A DNA stretch of 64,000 nucleotides from contig NW_024041039.1 of assembly GCF_014851395.1 (NCBI RefSeq), positions 33,061,078-33,125,077 of the forward strand. The letters are read 5' to 3'. Shown in pieces: positions 21,050 to 33,140 of the stretch. A program made the translations under genes and the position numbers. This stretch comes from Micropterus salmoides. Lineage: Eukaryota > Chordata > Actinopteri > Centrarchiformes > Centrarchidae. Positions within the stretch are counted from its first letter, which is position 1; each line of letters begins with the position of its first letter. The notes beneath the pieces were generated by a model that saw only the letters and a list, made by a program, of their open reading frames with translations, did no database searches and was not told the origin of the DNA.

Positions 21050-23750
21050 TTAAAATGATTCAGGCCCATGAGGAGCGACATGTGCAAGTTTGGTGTAGAT
21101 CGGCCATCGCGTTCTAAGATAGATAAGATATGACATCACATGCATTTTTTTGCGTTTCTGCAAAAATGTGTTAGCCTATAATTAGGAAGTTTTTTGGCAG
21201 ATCAAAATTCCCTGTACAAACGTTTATCGCCTCAGTTGCCTCATATACCGAAATTGGCAGCATCCACCAAACACGTAGACATAAGGTTTATGAATGTGGC
21301 ATGTAGTGGGCCGTAGATATGAGGTAAAATGTCCTTTGGTTGAAAATCCCATTGAAATGAATGGGATTGTCCGACGGTATTCGAGCTTCGATTATAGCAC
21401 CAAATTTTTCAGGTGTCATCAGGGGTCCATTGGGAACAATTGACTTTTGGTGTCAATTGGACTTGTGGTTATGGAGATATAAAATGCATGTAAATCAATG
21501 GGATTTTTTTTAGGTCTTTAATCTGCAATAACAGCGCCACCTATGGGCATATTTGGGTGAATTTTGGTGCCTGTAGTAAGGGGAGCATGTTGAACAATTC
21601 GGCTCTGGTTTCATGTCAATGTCACTTGTGGTTACAGAGGAACAATTTTTTCGAATGAAATAGCGCCACCTAGGGGCGAGTTGCACCAAATTTTGCACAG
21701 GCCCTAATGGGGGCGACCCACATGACTGCTTCATATTTGGTGTCGATCGGCCATTCCAAACCTAAGATAAGATCTCACTTCCTGTTCTAGCGTTTTTTGC
21801 AAACCTTTGTTAGCCTATAATTGCGAGAGTTTTAGTCGGATCAAAATTTCCTCTCCAAACTTTCATCAGCTTGGTACAGAGATTATCCGTGCCAAGTTTG
21901 GTGTCGATCGTACTTGCAGCTTCGGAGGAGTTCATTAAAATAGGTTTTTCAGTTTTTCAGTGCAAATGGGCGTAGCCTATACCACGAGATTCAGCTCGAT
22001 CCCCCAAACATGTGGATATAAGGTTTTTGATATCCACCTTCGTAGGCTGGGGTTTCAAGGCCAAACGCGTTGACCTTTTAAAAGATAACATAAAATAGCA
22101 GGCAAGCAGTTGTAAGCGGGGTCCAAGCCTCCTGGTGCAAGCCGGGCCTGCCATGATTTATTGTCCACGGGCCCTGCCGTGGCTTGGGGGGCCAGTGGAG
22201 AATAAATGACCAGAGTTATAAAGGAAACGGTCTTGTGGTGATATAAAATGAATGTATGTCTATGGGAGTTATTTGATATACGCTTAATAGGTCCACCTAG
22301 AGGCCGATTGACACCAAATTTGACACAGTCCATTGGTAGGGTGTGGCAGATAATATCCCCAAGTTTGGTGTATATCTGTCCTGTTTTAGCGTTTCTGCAA
22401 ACATTTGTTAGCCTATAATTAGGAAGTTTTTTGGCGGATCAAAATTCCCTCTACAAACCTATATGAGCTCGGTTCAGAGATTGTTCGTGGCAAGTTTCGT
22501 GGCGATCGGACTTGCGGTTTCGGAGGAGTTAATTAAAAAAGGTTTTCTAGTTTCCGCGATATAGCAAAATGAAAATGTTATCGCACACTTCCTATACCAT
22601 AGGAATCAGCAGCATCCCCCAAACACGTAGACATAACATTTATGAATGTGCGAGTTATAAGGCAAAATGTTGTTTGGTTGAAAATCCCATTGAAATTAAT
22701 GGGACCTGTAAGCCGAATTGCAACAAATTTTTCAGGTGTTTTCAGGGACCCATGGGGAACAAATGACCCAAATTTGGTATCAGTCGGAGTTGTGGTTGTG
22801 GAGGTATAAAATGCATGTAAGTCAAAGGGATTTTTTTGAATAGCGCCAACTAGGGGCTAACTGTACCAAAGTTTGCACAGCCCCTCAGGGGGGCATGCCA
22901 CGTAAGGTCCTCAAGTTTTGTGTTGATCGGCCTTTCCAAGCCTAAGATATGTTATACTTGCTGTTTTTAGCGTTTTCGCAAATATTTATTAGCTTCTAAT
23001 TAACATTTTTTGTCTGATCAAAATTCCCTCTATAAACTTTCTTCAGCTTGGTCCAGAGATGGTCTGTGCCAAGTTTTGTGCTGATCGGAGTTGCCACTTC
23101 GGAGGAGTTAATTAAAATACGTTTTTTAGTAATCCCAATTTAGCAAAATTAAAACGTCATCGCACAAAGGCGTGTACTATACCATACAAATTGGCAGCAT
23201 CCCCCCAAACATGTAGACATAAGGGTTATGAATGTGCGATATAGTGGCGCGTAGTTATGAGGCAAAATGTGCGCTGGTTTGAAATGGGATTTTGTGACGG
23301 TTTTGAGCTTTGATCATTGCGCCACCTTTAGGCTGAATTGCACCAAATTTTTGAGGTTTCATCAGGGGCCCATGGGGAACAAATGACCCAAATTTGGTTT
23401 GAATTGGACTTGTGGTTATGGAGATATAAAATGAATGTATGTCAATGGGATTTTCTTGAATAGTGCCAACTAGCAGTTAACTGCACCAAATTTTTCACAG
23501 CCCCTCAGGGGGGTGTGGCACACAAGGTCACATAAGGCTTCGGAGAAGTTAATTAAAATAGGTTTTGCAGTTTTCACGATGTAGCGGAAAAAAAGTCTAT
23601 ACCAGGAGATTCAGCTCGATCCCCCGAACGCGTTGATGTAAGGTTTTCCATATATTTTTAGTTATGTGTATGCGTGAGTTCTAAGCCCAAACGCAAAAAA
23701 AAGTTATTATAGCCCCCCTAAAGGTAGAAGTATGCAGATTTTTGTACTGT
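21050..23750 (+). repeat. Array of ~600-bp diverged non-coding repeat units
   Basis: A landmark TTAGCCTATAATTA (or close variant) recurs at 21170, 21810, 22408 and 22989, spacing 639, 598 and 581 bases. Each unit also carries a GCGCCACCTA-type phrase followed by ACACCAAATTT, a GATCGG or GATCGGCC phrase, GGAGGAGTTAATTAAA, and AGCATCCCCCAAACA. Units differ by substitutions and deletions, so the array is old. The same family lies at 34099-35260 (reverse), 38940-39165 and 40980-41420. No coding sequence is seen. I do not know the family's accepted name. Confidence 0.75.
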
Positions 23751-23864
23751 TGGGGCTGTGAACCTACCCTGTGAGTTTCACGTCTGTAGGACTTACAGTC
23801 TAGGCTGCAGTTTTATGTACGGAAGAAAAGAAAAAAACAACCTTAGCCAAAATAATAGGCTTCC

Positions 23865-24045
23865 CAGCCCACTTGGGGTACTGGAAACTGCGATGCCTTG
23901 CATTTGCGGGTTCCCAGACCACTTCAGGCTTGGACCCCTAATAAAAACGAGAACGATTACAATAGGGTTCCCAGCTCCGCTGGTACTGGGAACTGCGTTG
24001 CCTTGTATTCGCGGGTTCCCAGCCCACTTGTACTTGGACCCCTAA
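23865..24045 (+). repeat. Two copies of a GGGTTCCCAG repeat
   Basis: GCGGGTTCCCAGACCACTT... and GCGGGTTCCCAGCCCACTT..., each ending in TTGGACCCCTAATA, begin about 103 bases apart. Between them lies AGGGTTCCCAGC and its inverse CTGGGAAC, so the block can fold back on itself. It is typical of a short fish interspersed repeat. Confidence 0.55.
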
Positions 24046-24579
24046 TAATACATTTTATTTCTATAGCGCTTTTCAGGACACTCAAAGACACTTTATAGGT
24101 AAAAGCAGAAGTTATGTACATTTAAAAACGATTAAAAACATAAATATGTGGTGCGGAAATACATGAGCATGTGGCAACCATATAAATCAAATAACAAACA
24201 GCAGCAGGTGTAATATAACATTATTTGATGTTAAAAGCTAGTCTAAAAAGGTGGGTTTTGATAATAATTTTAAAGAGTCCATGTCGCTGCCATAGGTGAC
24301 TGCATTGGTGAAAGCTCTGTCGCCCCAGGTACGGTGCTTGGTCCTGATTTGTGGTGAGAGGAGGTTAGTGTCAGAGGAGCGGAGGTTGCGGGAGGGATTG
24401 TGGTGGTGGAGCAGGTCTGGGAGGTAGGAAGGGGCCTTGTTATGGAGGGCTTTATGTGTGAGGAGGATTTTGTACTGAATGCGTTAGGGAACGGGGAGCC
24501 AGTGAAGATTCTGGAGGACAGGTGTGATATGGTCACGTGTGTGTGTGTGGGTGAGGAGGGGGGCAGCAGAGTTTTGGAT

Positions 24580-25835
24580 TTATTGAAGTTTATTTAGGGC
24601 TTTGGCAGATGAACCATAGAGGATGCTATTGCAGTAGTCAATTCTGGATGTAATGAAGGTGTGGATCAGGGTTTCAGCAGCCGAGAAGGTGAGTGATGGG
24701 CGGAGACGGGCAATGTTTGTGAGGTGAAAGAAGGCAGTCCTAATGAAATGGTTGATGTGGTGTTCAAAAGTGAGGTTGCTGTCAAAGATAACTCCAAGGT
24801 TGCGGATGTGTGGGGATGGAGATAAGGTGGAGTTGTTAATGGAAAGGCTGAAGTTGTTGTTGGTTTTTGTGAGTGATTTAGGGCAGATGATGACCATGTC
24901 AGATTTATTGTAATTGAGCTGTAAGAAGTTGGTTTGCATCCAGGTTTGGTGAGGCAGTTGGTCAGAGTTCTAGAGGTAACTGTGGTGATGTATTTGGTGG
25001 AGATGTAGATCTGGACATCATCGGCATAGCAGTGGAAGTGGAGACCATATCTACGTATGATAGTACCGAGTGGCAGGATGTAAATGATGAACAGGAGAGG
25101 ACCAAGATAGAGCTGAGAGAGCCAAGGGATTGATGAGCTTGAGGTTTCTGAATGAGATTTTGAGCTGCACTTTTGGGGTGGGAATGGGGATATTAATGTC
25201 CATTATGATTGGAAGATGGTCTGAGATGTGGAGGTTAATGCTGGAAATATGATTTAGTGTGAGACCAGTGGAGCAGACCAGGTCGAGGTTGTGACCATGG
25301 GAAGGGGTGGGGAAGTTGATATGCTGTGTGTAGCTGAAGCAGTGTAACAGTTCCATAAATTCAGTGGCAGATTTGCAGTTGGTGTCGTCAATGTGGAAAT
25401 TAAAGTCTCCAAGGAGGAGGACAGTGGGTGATAGATGATGGATGTGACAAGGGGAATGGGACCAGAGAGTCTGAAGGTGAGATGTTCAAAAAGACAAAGC
25501 AAGGATGGAGATGGTGGTTATTTTGACTTTCTGTAGATCGTGGCCACACCACGTGTGAGGCTTGTCTGCGTAGGTAAATCCTGTAGGTGAGATCTGGTTT
25601 GGTGAAAAGTAATCTAGGGGTTTGTGCCAGGTGTAATGCAGAGGCAGTCCAGTTTATTGTCAGTGATGAATTCGTTGAGGATGAGAGTTTTGTTGCCTAA
25701 TGAGTATTGAGCAGGGCCATTTTCAGGTGACGTTGTTTCGGGATTTGTTGGGAGGACAGGGGGAGAAGACGGAGGTTGAAGAGATTTACCTGTGAATTTT
25801 TGTAATGACATGGTGGGGAAATGCGTTTTGACCAC
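24580..25835 (-). pseudogene. LINE endonuclease and RT remnant
   Basis: Piece order on the minus strand is: endonuclease start in 25614-25835 (NKTLILNEFITDNKL), endonuclease end in 25051-25356 (SDHLPIIMDINI at about 25205, the SDH catalytic block), a deletion joining it to the RT at about 25110, the catalytic box YADDVQIY near 25030, and the C-terminal region in 24580-24939. Together these give target nicking and reverse transcription in a live element. The deletion removes the RT fingers and motif A. Confidence 0.7.
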
Positions 25836-26425
25836 ATTGAGGGAATGCAGTTTGGCGCTGAGAAGTGGTATGAAAATAGGCGAACAGAGCGTTTATGTGA
25901 AGGAAGGGTTAGTGTCACATGAGGCCGCAAGGGGGAGCTGTAGAGGGTAATTGAATGGGGGGCAGCTGCGGTGGTCGGAGATGAAGACTTCAGGGAAACA
26001 TTGTGTGGTGTAAGTAGTCACGCATGTGAGGCAGACTGTACAGCATTCAGTCTGTTGATGGGGTGCACTCCAAGAGAAACAGTTCCAAAACAAATTAAAA
26101 TTTTCAATAAAACCAAAGTTGTGAGCATGGCAGGTGGACTGGAGCCAGGTGTTGACGCTGAGGAATCTGCTGAAGCGCTCTGAGTCATGGGACAGAGTTG
26201 GTAAGGGACCACTGATAAAAAATGCTTTACCACAACTTTTTAAAAGGCTAAAACGTTCAATAATAGTTTGACCTTTCCATGCTTTTCTTACGACCCTTGA
26301 TCACCACCTCAGCCCATGTTGACCCTTAGTTTGGGGTTGAGCAGGAGGGCTGATGACCGGTGGATGGATCCCATAGGACGGTATCCTGATTGGTTGAGCT
26401 CAGCGGTTTTTTTGAGTGCTCTGCT
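25511..26425 (-). repeat. 915-bp direct duplication, downstream copy
   Basis: This unit and 26426-27340 are nearly identical: the longest frames (for example 25614-25835 and 26529-26750, or 26018-26233 and 26933-27148) are the same residue for residue, at an offset of exactly 915. The only difference I found is in the T-run after CAGCG (26405 against 27320). Both units end GAGTGCTCTGCT. The unit covers the element's untranslated 5' region and the start of the endonuclease frame. Confidence 0.9.
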
Positions 26426-27340
26426 ATGGTGGTTATTTTGACTTTCTGTAGATCGTGGCCACACCACGTGTGAGGCTTGTCTGCGTAGGTAAATCCTGTA
26501 GGTGAGATCTGGTTTGGTGAAAAGTAATCTAGGGGTTTGTGCCAGGTGTAATGCAGAGGCAGTCCAGTTTATTGTCAGTGATGAATTCGTTGAGGATGAG
26601 AGTTTTGTTGCCTAATGAGTATTGAGCAGGGCCATTTTCAGGTGACGTTGTTTCGGGATTTGTTGGGAGGACAGGGGGAGAAGACGGAGGTTGAAGAGAT
26701 TTACCTGTGAATTTTTGTAATGACATGGTGGGGAAATGCGTTTTGACCACATTGAGGGAATGCAGTTTGGCGCTGAGAAGTGGTATGAAAATAGGCGAAC
26801 AGAGCGTTTATGTGAAGGAAGGGTTAGTGTCACATGAGGCCGCAAGGGGGAGCTGTAGAGGGTAATTGAATGGGGGGCAGCTGCGGTGGTCGGAGATGAA
26901 GACTTCAGGGAAACATTGTGTGGTGTAAGTAGTCACGCATGTGAGGCAGACTGTACAGCATTCAGTCTGTTGATGGGGTGCACTCCAAGAGAAACAGTTC
27001 CAAAACAAATTAAAATTTTCAATAAAACCAAAGTTGTGAGCATGGCAGGTGGACTGGAGCCAGGTGTTGACGCTGAGGAATCTGCTGAAGCGCTCTGAGT
27101 CATGGGACAGAGTTGGTAAGGGACCACTGATAAAAAATGCTTTACCACAACTTTTTAAAAGGCTAAAACGTTCAATAATAGTTTGACCTTTCCATGCTTT
27201 TCTTACGACCCTTGATCACCACCTCAGCCCATGTTGACCCTTAGTTTGGGGTTGAGCAGGAGGGCTGATGACCGGTGGATGGATCCCATAGGACGGTATC
27301 CTGATTGGTTGAGCTCAGCGTTTTTTTTGAGTGCTCTGCT
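26426..27340 (-). repeat. 915-bp direct duplication, upstream copy
   Basis: Second unit of the pair described at 25511-26425, directly abutting it. It reads out of the endonuclease start straight into the 5' end of the other copy. It is followed at 27341-27390 by a short unrelated stretch before the plus-strand L2. Confidence 0.9.
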
Positions 27341-27390
27341 ATCATGAAGCTGGAAATGAGTGGGAGACGGAAGCTGGTCAGCAGGATCTA

Positions 27391-29483
27391 GGTAATTAAA
27401 CCTCTTCTGAAAAAGCCCAACCTTGATCCAGATGTTTTAGCCAACTATAGACCTATATCTAACCTTCCATTTTTCTCTGAAATCCTGGAGAAAGCAGTTG
27501 CTAAACAGCTTTCTACAGACCAATAGTTTATTTGAGGATTTTCAGTCAGGATTTAGAGTTCATCATAGCACAGAGATAGCACTGGTGAAAATTACCAACG
27601 ACCTCCTAATTGCATCAGACAAAGGACTTATCTTGTATCTGTACTGGTTTTATTAGATCTGAGAGACTGGAACATTTAATTGGCATTAAAGGAACCGCTC
27701 TAAGCTGGTTTAAGTCCTATTTATCAGATCGATTTCAGTTTGTACATGTTAACGATGAGTCCTCCATGCACGCAAAAGTTAGTCATGGAGTTCCTCAAGG
27801 ATCTGTCCTCGGACCAGTCGTGTTCACTTTATATATGCTTCCTTTAGGCAATATTATCAGGAAATATTCCATAAACTTTCATTTTTATGCAGATGATACT
27901 CAGTTATATCTATCGATCAAGCCAGATGAAACTAATCAGTTAGCTAAACTTCAAATGTGCCTTCACGGTGTTAAAACCTGGATGAATTTTCTAATGTTAA
28001 ACTCAGACAAAACTGAAGTTATTGTTCTGGGGCCCAAGCACCTCCGTGACGCATTATCTAAAGATATAGTTTCCTTGATGGCAGTTATCTTTGATCAGGA
28101 CATGACGTTTAAGTCTCACATTAAGCAAATTTCAAGGACCGCCTTTTTTCACCTACGTAATATTGTGAAAATCGGGAACATCCTGTCTAAAAATGAAGCA
28201 GAAAAACTAGTCCATGCATTTGTTACTTCTAGGCTGGATTACTGCAATTCCTTATTATCAGGCTGCTCGAAAAAGTCCATTAAGACTCTTTAGCTGATCC
28301 AGAATGCTGCAGCATGTGTTTTGACAGGAACCAGGAAAAGAGATTACATTTCTCCTGTTTTAGCTTCTCTGCACTGGCTTCCAGTAAAATCCAGAATAGA
28401 ATTTAAAATCATTCTGTTCACCTACAAAGCTCTTAATGGTCAGGCATCTTCTCTTAAAGGGGTCATAGTACCTTACTACCCCACCAGAGCACTGCGCTCC
28501 CAGAATGCAGGATTACTTGCGGTTCCTAGAGTCTCCAAAAGTAGAATGGGAGCCAGAGCGTTCAGCTATCAAGCTCTCCTGTGGAACCAGGTTCCAGTTT
28601 GGGTTCAGGAGGCAGACACCATCTCCACATTTAAGAGTAGGCTTAAGACTTTCCTCTTTGATAAACCTTATAGTTAGGGCTGGCTCAGGTGAGTCCTGAA
28701 CCATCCCTTAGTTATGCTGCTATAGGCTTAGACTGCCGGGGGATTTCCCATGATGCACTGAGCTCCCCTCTCCTCTACTTTCTCTCCCTCTGTATGCAAC
28801 CTCATCCCATTATTGCATGTTACTTACTCGACTTCTCCCCTTTCTGGTAGTCTTGTGCTTTCTCGTCCCTCTCCTCTCTCCTCCTATCACTTCCTGCAGG
28901 TGTTTCTGGCTCTGGAGCTGTGGAGTCTGGATCTGTGGTTGCGAGTCTCCTGCTGCCCCCGTGTTCCTGCTCGACACCCTCTGCTACAACTATTGTTACT
29001 AGTCCAATTGTTATTATTGTTATTATAATCATTAACGTTATGATTATTATCATTAACACTACTATAAATATCTGTACCATTTTTTATTTAGTCTATAGAA
29101 ACATCACATTTACTGTCCTTACCTCTGTGTGTATATTGTGTAGGATGCCTCCCTCCCCTCTCTCTCCTTCCATCCCTCTGTCTCTTTCTCTCAGTTCCTC
29201 TCTTGCCCTCTCTCTCTCTCTCTCTCTCTCTCTCTATTTTCTTCACCCCCAACTGGTCGAGGCAGATGGCCGCCCACCCTGAGCCATGGTTCTGCTCGAG
29301 GTTTCTGCCCCTTAAAAATAAGTTTTTCCTTGCCTCTGTCGCCTAGTGCTTGCTCTTGGTGGGAATTGTTGGGCTTCTCTAAATATCATCACAGAGTACG
29401 GTCTAGACCTGCTCTTTTATGAAAAGCGCTGTGAGATAACTGTTGTTGTGATTTGGCGCTATATAAATGAAATTGAATTGAAG
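27391..29483 (+). mobile_element. L2-type LINE, RT plus full 3' region
   Basis: RT blocks start with NYRPISNLPF near 27440. A deletion near 27655 joins LVLLDL to RLEHLIGIKG and removes the SAAFD part of motif A. The frame 27610-28293 then gives HGVPQGSVLGP (motif B), FYADDTQLYLSI (catalytic box, about 27885-27920) and the C-terminal SRLDYCNSLLSGC. The frame 28321-28677 holds the typical SPVLASLHWLPVKSRIEFKI and PYYPTRALRSQNAGLL. The 3' region (28680-29483) has a CT-rich tract at 29205-29240 and the standard tail ending in GCGCTATATAAATGAAATTG. The stop between the two frames and the motif A loss make it dead. Confidence 0.9.
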
Positions 29484-29680
29484 ACTGTTCACTTCAGCTC
29501 CCATTCTAGTCCATTCTGATACCTCCTCCTAGTTTATAATGGAGGTAGATGCTTCTGACATTGAGGTAGGGGCCGTCCTCTATCAGCTCTCTGGTCTGGA
29601 GCAGAAACTGCAACCTTCTACTCTTGTTGCCTCAACCCAGCAGAATGCAACTATGATCTGGGGAAAAGGGAATTACAATG
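29484..29680 (+). pseudogene. Ty3/gypsy RNase H scrap
   Basis: The bases encode LFTSAPILVHSDTSS, a stop, then FIMEVDASDIEVGAVLYQ and, after one frameshift near 29630, NPAECNYDLGKREL. The VDASxxxxGAVL block with catalytic aspartate and the later NYDxGxxEL block are the RNase H core of gypsy-type pol proteins. Only about 65 codons remain. The L2 3' end abuts it directly, so the L2 may have inserted into a gypsy element. It might belong to the same family as the solo LTRs, which I cannot show. Confidence 0.8.
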
Positions 29681-30179
29681 AAAAGTCACATTTTACAATC
29701 TGTGGCACATGGATATAATGTAAAAATATAATGTAACGTTATTTTACCAACTCAAATGCTGATGAACAAGCAAGCTAGCTTGCAAATGACATATTGTTAG
29801 GCTAATGTTTTTTATCGTTTTATTATAATTTCAACTTTCCACCTCTACCCCAGTCAATTTACCTTTGGAAAAGAGTGAGGAGGGGGAACAAGAGGGATAA
29901 TCTCAATGTGTTGTCGATTTGCAGTCTCTTGAAATGACATTATGCTTGTTAGTCGTGATCATCCTTCCCACACTTGATATTTGGATGAAGGTAAGGGGCA
30001 CTGAATTACTATGATTGTTAGAACTCTTCTAATTCTTTTGCTTTCGGCAGGTTAGTTGCTGATGCCTCTTGCTGTTAAAGTGACAAATTGTGCCAGTGTA
30101 CTGTGATGTCAAAATGTGCACTTGCTACACAAAGCTGATTGAGGTTGGCAGGTATGATGGGAATAAACACATCACAGGC
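29681..30179. other. Unassigned stretch
   Basis: No motif recognised. Short frames only. Confidence 0.4.
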
Positions 30180-30310
30180 CATGTAACGGTAAATGGTATA
30201 TAGTGCCTTTCTAGTATTCCGACCACTCAAAGTTCTCAAACATATCACATTCACCCAAATTCATACACTGAATGCAGAGGCTACCATGCAAGGTGCCAAA
30301 TGCACACATA
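30180..30310 (-). repeat. SINE-like tail fragment
   Basis: On the minus strand, CTTTGAGTGGTCGGAATACT followed by AGAAAGGCACTATATACC matches the tail of the SINE copies at 10788 and 34417. The middle part differs and no tRNA-like head is visible. Confidence 0.55.
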
Positions 30311-30384
30311 ATTTCCCCTCTGCAATCAACAAAGTATTCCTGATTCTATTTCTGATTCTGAAATAAATTACCATAATGACTGTT

Positions 30385-30550
30385 GTCACAAGAGCCAGGA
30401 GCACTAATGAACTAAGCGGTATCATATTGACATAGACTCCATAGAGGTGAAATAGCGGGGACTCACTGCCAGTCAGTTAAAACTGAAGAAGCCTCTTTGG
30501 TGGAGACGAAACATCTTTGAGTATCTTCAACCAATTACAGTTGCACTTGA
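30385..30550 (+). repeat. Interspersed repeat, plus copy of an inverted pair
   Basis: The strings AGGAGCACTAATGAACTAAG, ACTGAAGAAGCCTCT and GACGAAACATCTT, followed by TCTTCAACCAATT, recur in reverse complement at 32585-32740. In fish such text is often the 3' end of Penelope-like elements; that link is from memory. Confidence 0.6.
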
Positions 30551-32584
30551 TTTTAAACATTCCTTGGCTCAGAATAAGTACTTTTGATAATAAGTATGTT
30601 TTTAACTTCATAAGGGTTGACATAAATAAAATGTGGAATGTAGAACTTTGGTTTCTATTAGTGTTTTAGTTGTAATACATTTATTTCAGTAAAGGATTTA
30701 ATAACAATAGCTCTGTCACCATAGGTCCACTGTAAGTCAGGGAAAATCTTTCGTCATAACAGCTGAGTTGACCAAAAAGACTTTGTGCATTATTTAAAGT
30801 GACAATATAGAGTATTTCCCTCATTCAGCATGTCCCTGGCTTGCAATAGCATCAGATCTGTGGAGGAGAAACTGCACTCAAAAGTGGCAAAAAGCAGCAA
30901 GCAGAAATGAGCTCCTGTAGCAGGCCCATGCCAGAGCTGGCAGGGAGTAGATGCAGCTGAGACTGAGAAAATCTGCTGCCTTTAATATGCAAATATCTGG
31001 CAGGGGACACACACATATATATACAGGTAAGTTTAAGGCAGGAATTCGGGGAGTTGTCTGATGATGGTAAGTCTTAAAACAACAAACAGAATATGTTCCC
31101 TCACAAAGTGTAGCAATGTTAAGAACCTGTTTGTCATTCAGCTTATTATTCTGACAGATATATGCATGACTAAACATGTTGCATCCTCCTAGGTACAACG
31201 TGGTGAGCTGCTGTACAGGCCAGAGGCCCAGTCTGGATAATTATCTCATGGTTCATATACCAAAGCACTTTGTATTTGCTCTGTAAATGGTTACGTATGA
31301 ACAGTGAGTGATTGACAGCTACCTCTGCTGGAATTAGCGCTCATGCGTAACTGTGGTTTATAACTAACACTCTAACATACATGCACCATACCTCAGTTTG
31401 TGCCTGTCCTCTGGCTGTGTCTTATCTGCTGTCTGTATCTATAAGATGAAAAAACTGACAAAGTAAGACAAAAGACTTATTGTCCAAATCTGGCAACTGA
31501 AAGCTATCCCAAAATGCGCCAAATGAATGAAGGGTGTTTTCCAAAAGCATCTCTCTAACAAATAAGCATTGTTTGAAAATTGGCAGCTGGAAGCTGTGAA
31601 GTATTCTTCTATACTAAAACATTCCTTCTAGTTGTCACCAACATCTAACACCTGACTTCTAGCTCTGTTCTTTATTAAATCAATAAATCGTTGATGGCAT
31701 GACACCCACTCTGTGATCAAGAAAGGGGAAAACATGCCCTCACTTTGGAAATGATCATGAATGAAGCTATTTGACTGTCAATTCTGTGTTTTTGATTATT
31801 CAAGTGTCATCAATTTTAAAAAATAAAATATTCTGTATTGTCTTATATGTACAGACTACAGACTGAGTTTCTGGACTTGCAGAGGACCCAGTTCATGCCT
31901 GTGTTAACTTCCAATTGCATACTCATCTACTGACAACATATACAGCGTCACTTTCAAAACTACATGACAAGTGACAAGACCAATGAAACATCTTAAAACC
32001 TGTGTTTAAGTAATCCAGGGTATTGTTTGTTGTATTTTCTTATTTTGTATTCCACTTTGCTGTGACAAGTAAGCCTTATGCAGGACCATTTGGCTATTAT
32101 TCACAGTGCATGGCTATTAAGAGACAGATCAGGGTAGCAGATAATAAAGGTCATTTAACTCCAAGTAGTAACTCCTGCAGTCTCCAAGCCCATGCTGAGA
32201 TAACCATGACCATAACCAACTCTTACTACAACATTAGACACAAATAATCACAGGCAACGACTTCTTAAAATTATAATCGGATTTATTCAACTCAAGCATT
32301 GATCAATGATCAACAACTTTAGCAAGTAAATGTCCCTTGGTCATATATGCAATTCATTTTAAATGATGGCCTTTAACTGGGCCTCTCAGCCTGAAAGCAA
32401 CACAGAAAGGCTGAGCAAAAAGACTGCAACCTAAAGTTCAGTATATCTTTAAAGTTTGATGTCACTGATCAATAAACATCTTAAACATTATCCTTGAATT
32501 TAGTAGTTATAAATATATATTAAAAAATCATGGCTAATGGCTAAATAAAAAACTTCAACAAAATGAAGGGCAACAAGAGTTTGT
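30551..32584. other. Quiet region between inverted repeats
   Basis: No recognised gene. A frame at 30878-31198 (minus) and one at 32023-32247 (plus) show no motif. Confidence 0.4.
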
Positions 32585-32740
32585 TGAAGATACTATACTA
32601 AGATGTTTTGCCTTTTATTCGAGAGGCTTCTTCAGTTCTGACTGGCAGGGAGTCGCAGCTATTTAACCTCTGTAGGGTCATTATCATGGTGATGGATGCC
32701 GTTTGGTTCGTTAGTGCTCCTGGCTGTTGGAACGATGTTA
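32585..32740 (-). repeat. Interspersed repeat, minus copy of an inverted pair
   Basis: Reverse-complement partner of 30385-30550, sharing AGAGGCTTCTTCAGT, CTGACTGGCAGGGAGTC and TTAGTGCTCCTGGCT. The pair spans 2.2 kb. Confidence 0.6.
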
Positions 32741-32861
32741 TGTCATATGAGGTCATCACCAATTGAAGAAGCAATTTTTTTAGGGATTGGTTCTTTGCAT
32801 TCTTTATGTGGTTCGTTAAAATACTAAAGGTTATTTTGTGGCAGATAAAAGCATGAAAATA

Positions 32862-33140
32862 GGTCTGCAACTAATGATTATTTTCAATATCAATTAATCG
32901 GCACATTATTTTCTTTAACAACTGATTAATTGTTTGGTCTATATAACATCAGAAAATGGTGAAAAATGCCCATCACAATTTACCAAATCCCAAATAGACA
33001 TCTTGAAATATGTTCTTTTGTCTGACCAACAGGTCAGAATGCAAAATATAATATCTATTATAATGGGAGATCCAGAGATGCAGCAAATTCTTACAATTGT
33101 CATTTTGTTTAAAATTACTATCAAGTCCTATTAGGACAAG
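32862..33140 (+). repeat. Interspersed repeat with ATTAAT core
   Basis: CTGCAACTAATGATTATTTTC, AACTGATTAATTGTTTGGTC and ACATCAGAAAATGGTGAAAA form a pattern I know as a very common vertebrate and fish DNA-transposon-like repeat. No ends or transposase are visible here. Confidence 0.5.

Larger units (their letters stand above)
24046..27340 (-). mobile_element. L2/CR1-type LINE with 5' tandem duplication
   Basis: From right to left this element has two 915-bp copies of its 5' part (26426-27340 and 25511-26425), an endonuclease region, an RT with an internal deletion and a 3' tail near 24046-24110. The endonuclease start reads NKTLILNEFITDNKLDCLCI. The RT catalytic box HCYADDVQIYIS lies near 25020-25050, and the C-terminal RT block SPSPHIRNLGVIFDSNLTF with FITSRIDYCNSILYG lies in 24580-24939. 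Frames are broken in several places, so it is inactive. It differs from the main L2 copies in the window. Confidence 0.75.

Noticed and set aside
28820..29282. Long ORFs around 28820-29282 on both strands
   Set aside because: Low-complexity text of the L2 3' region with a CT tract.
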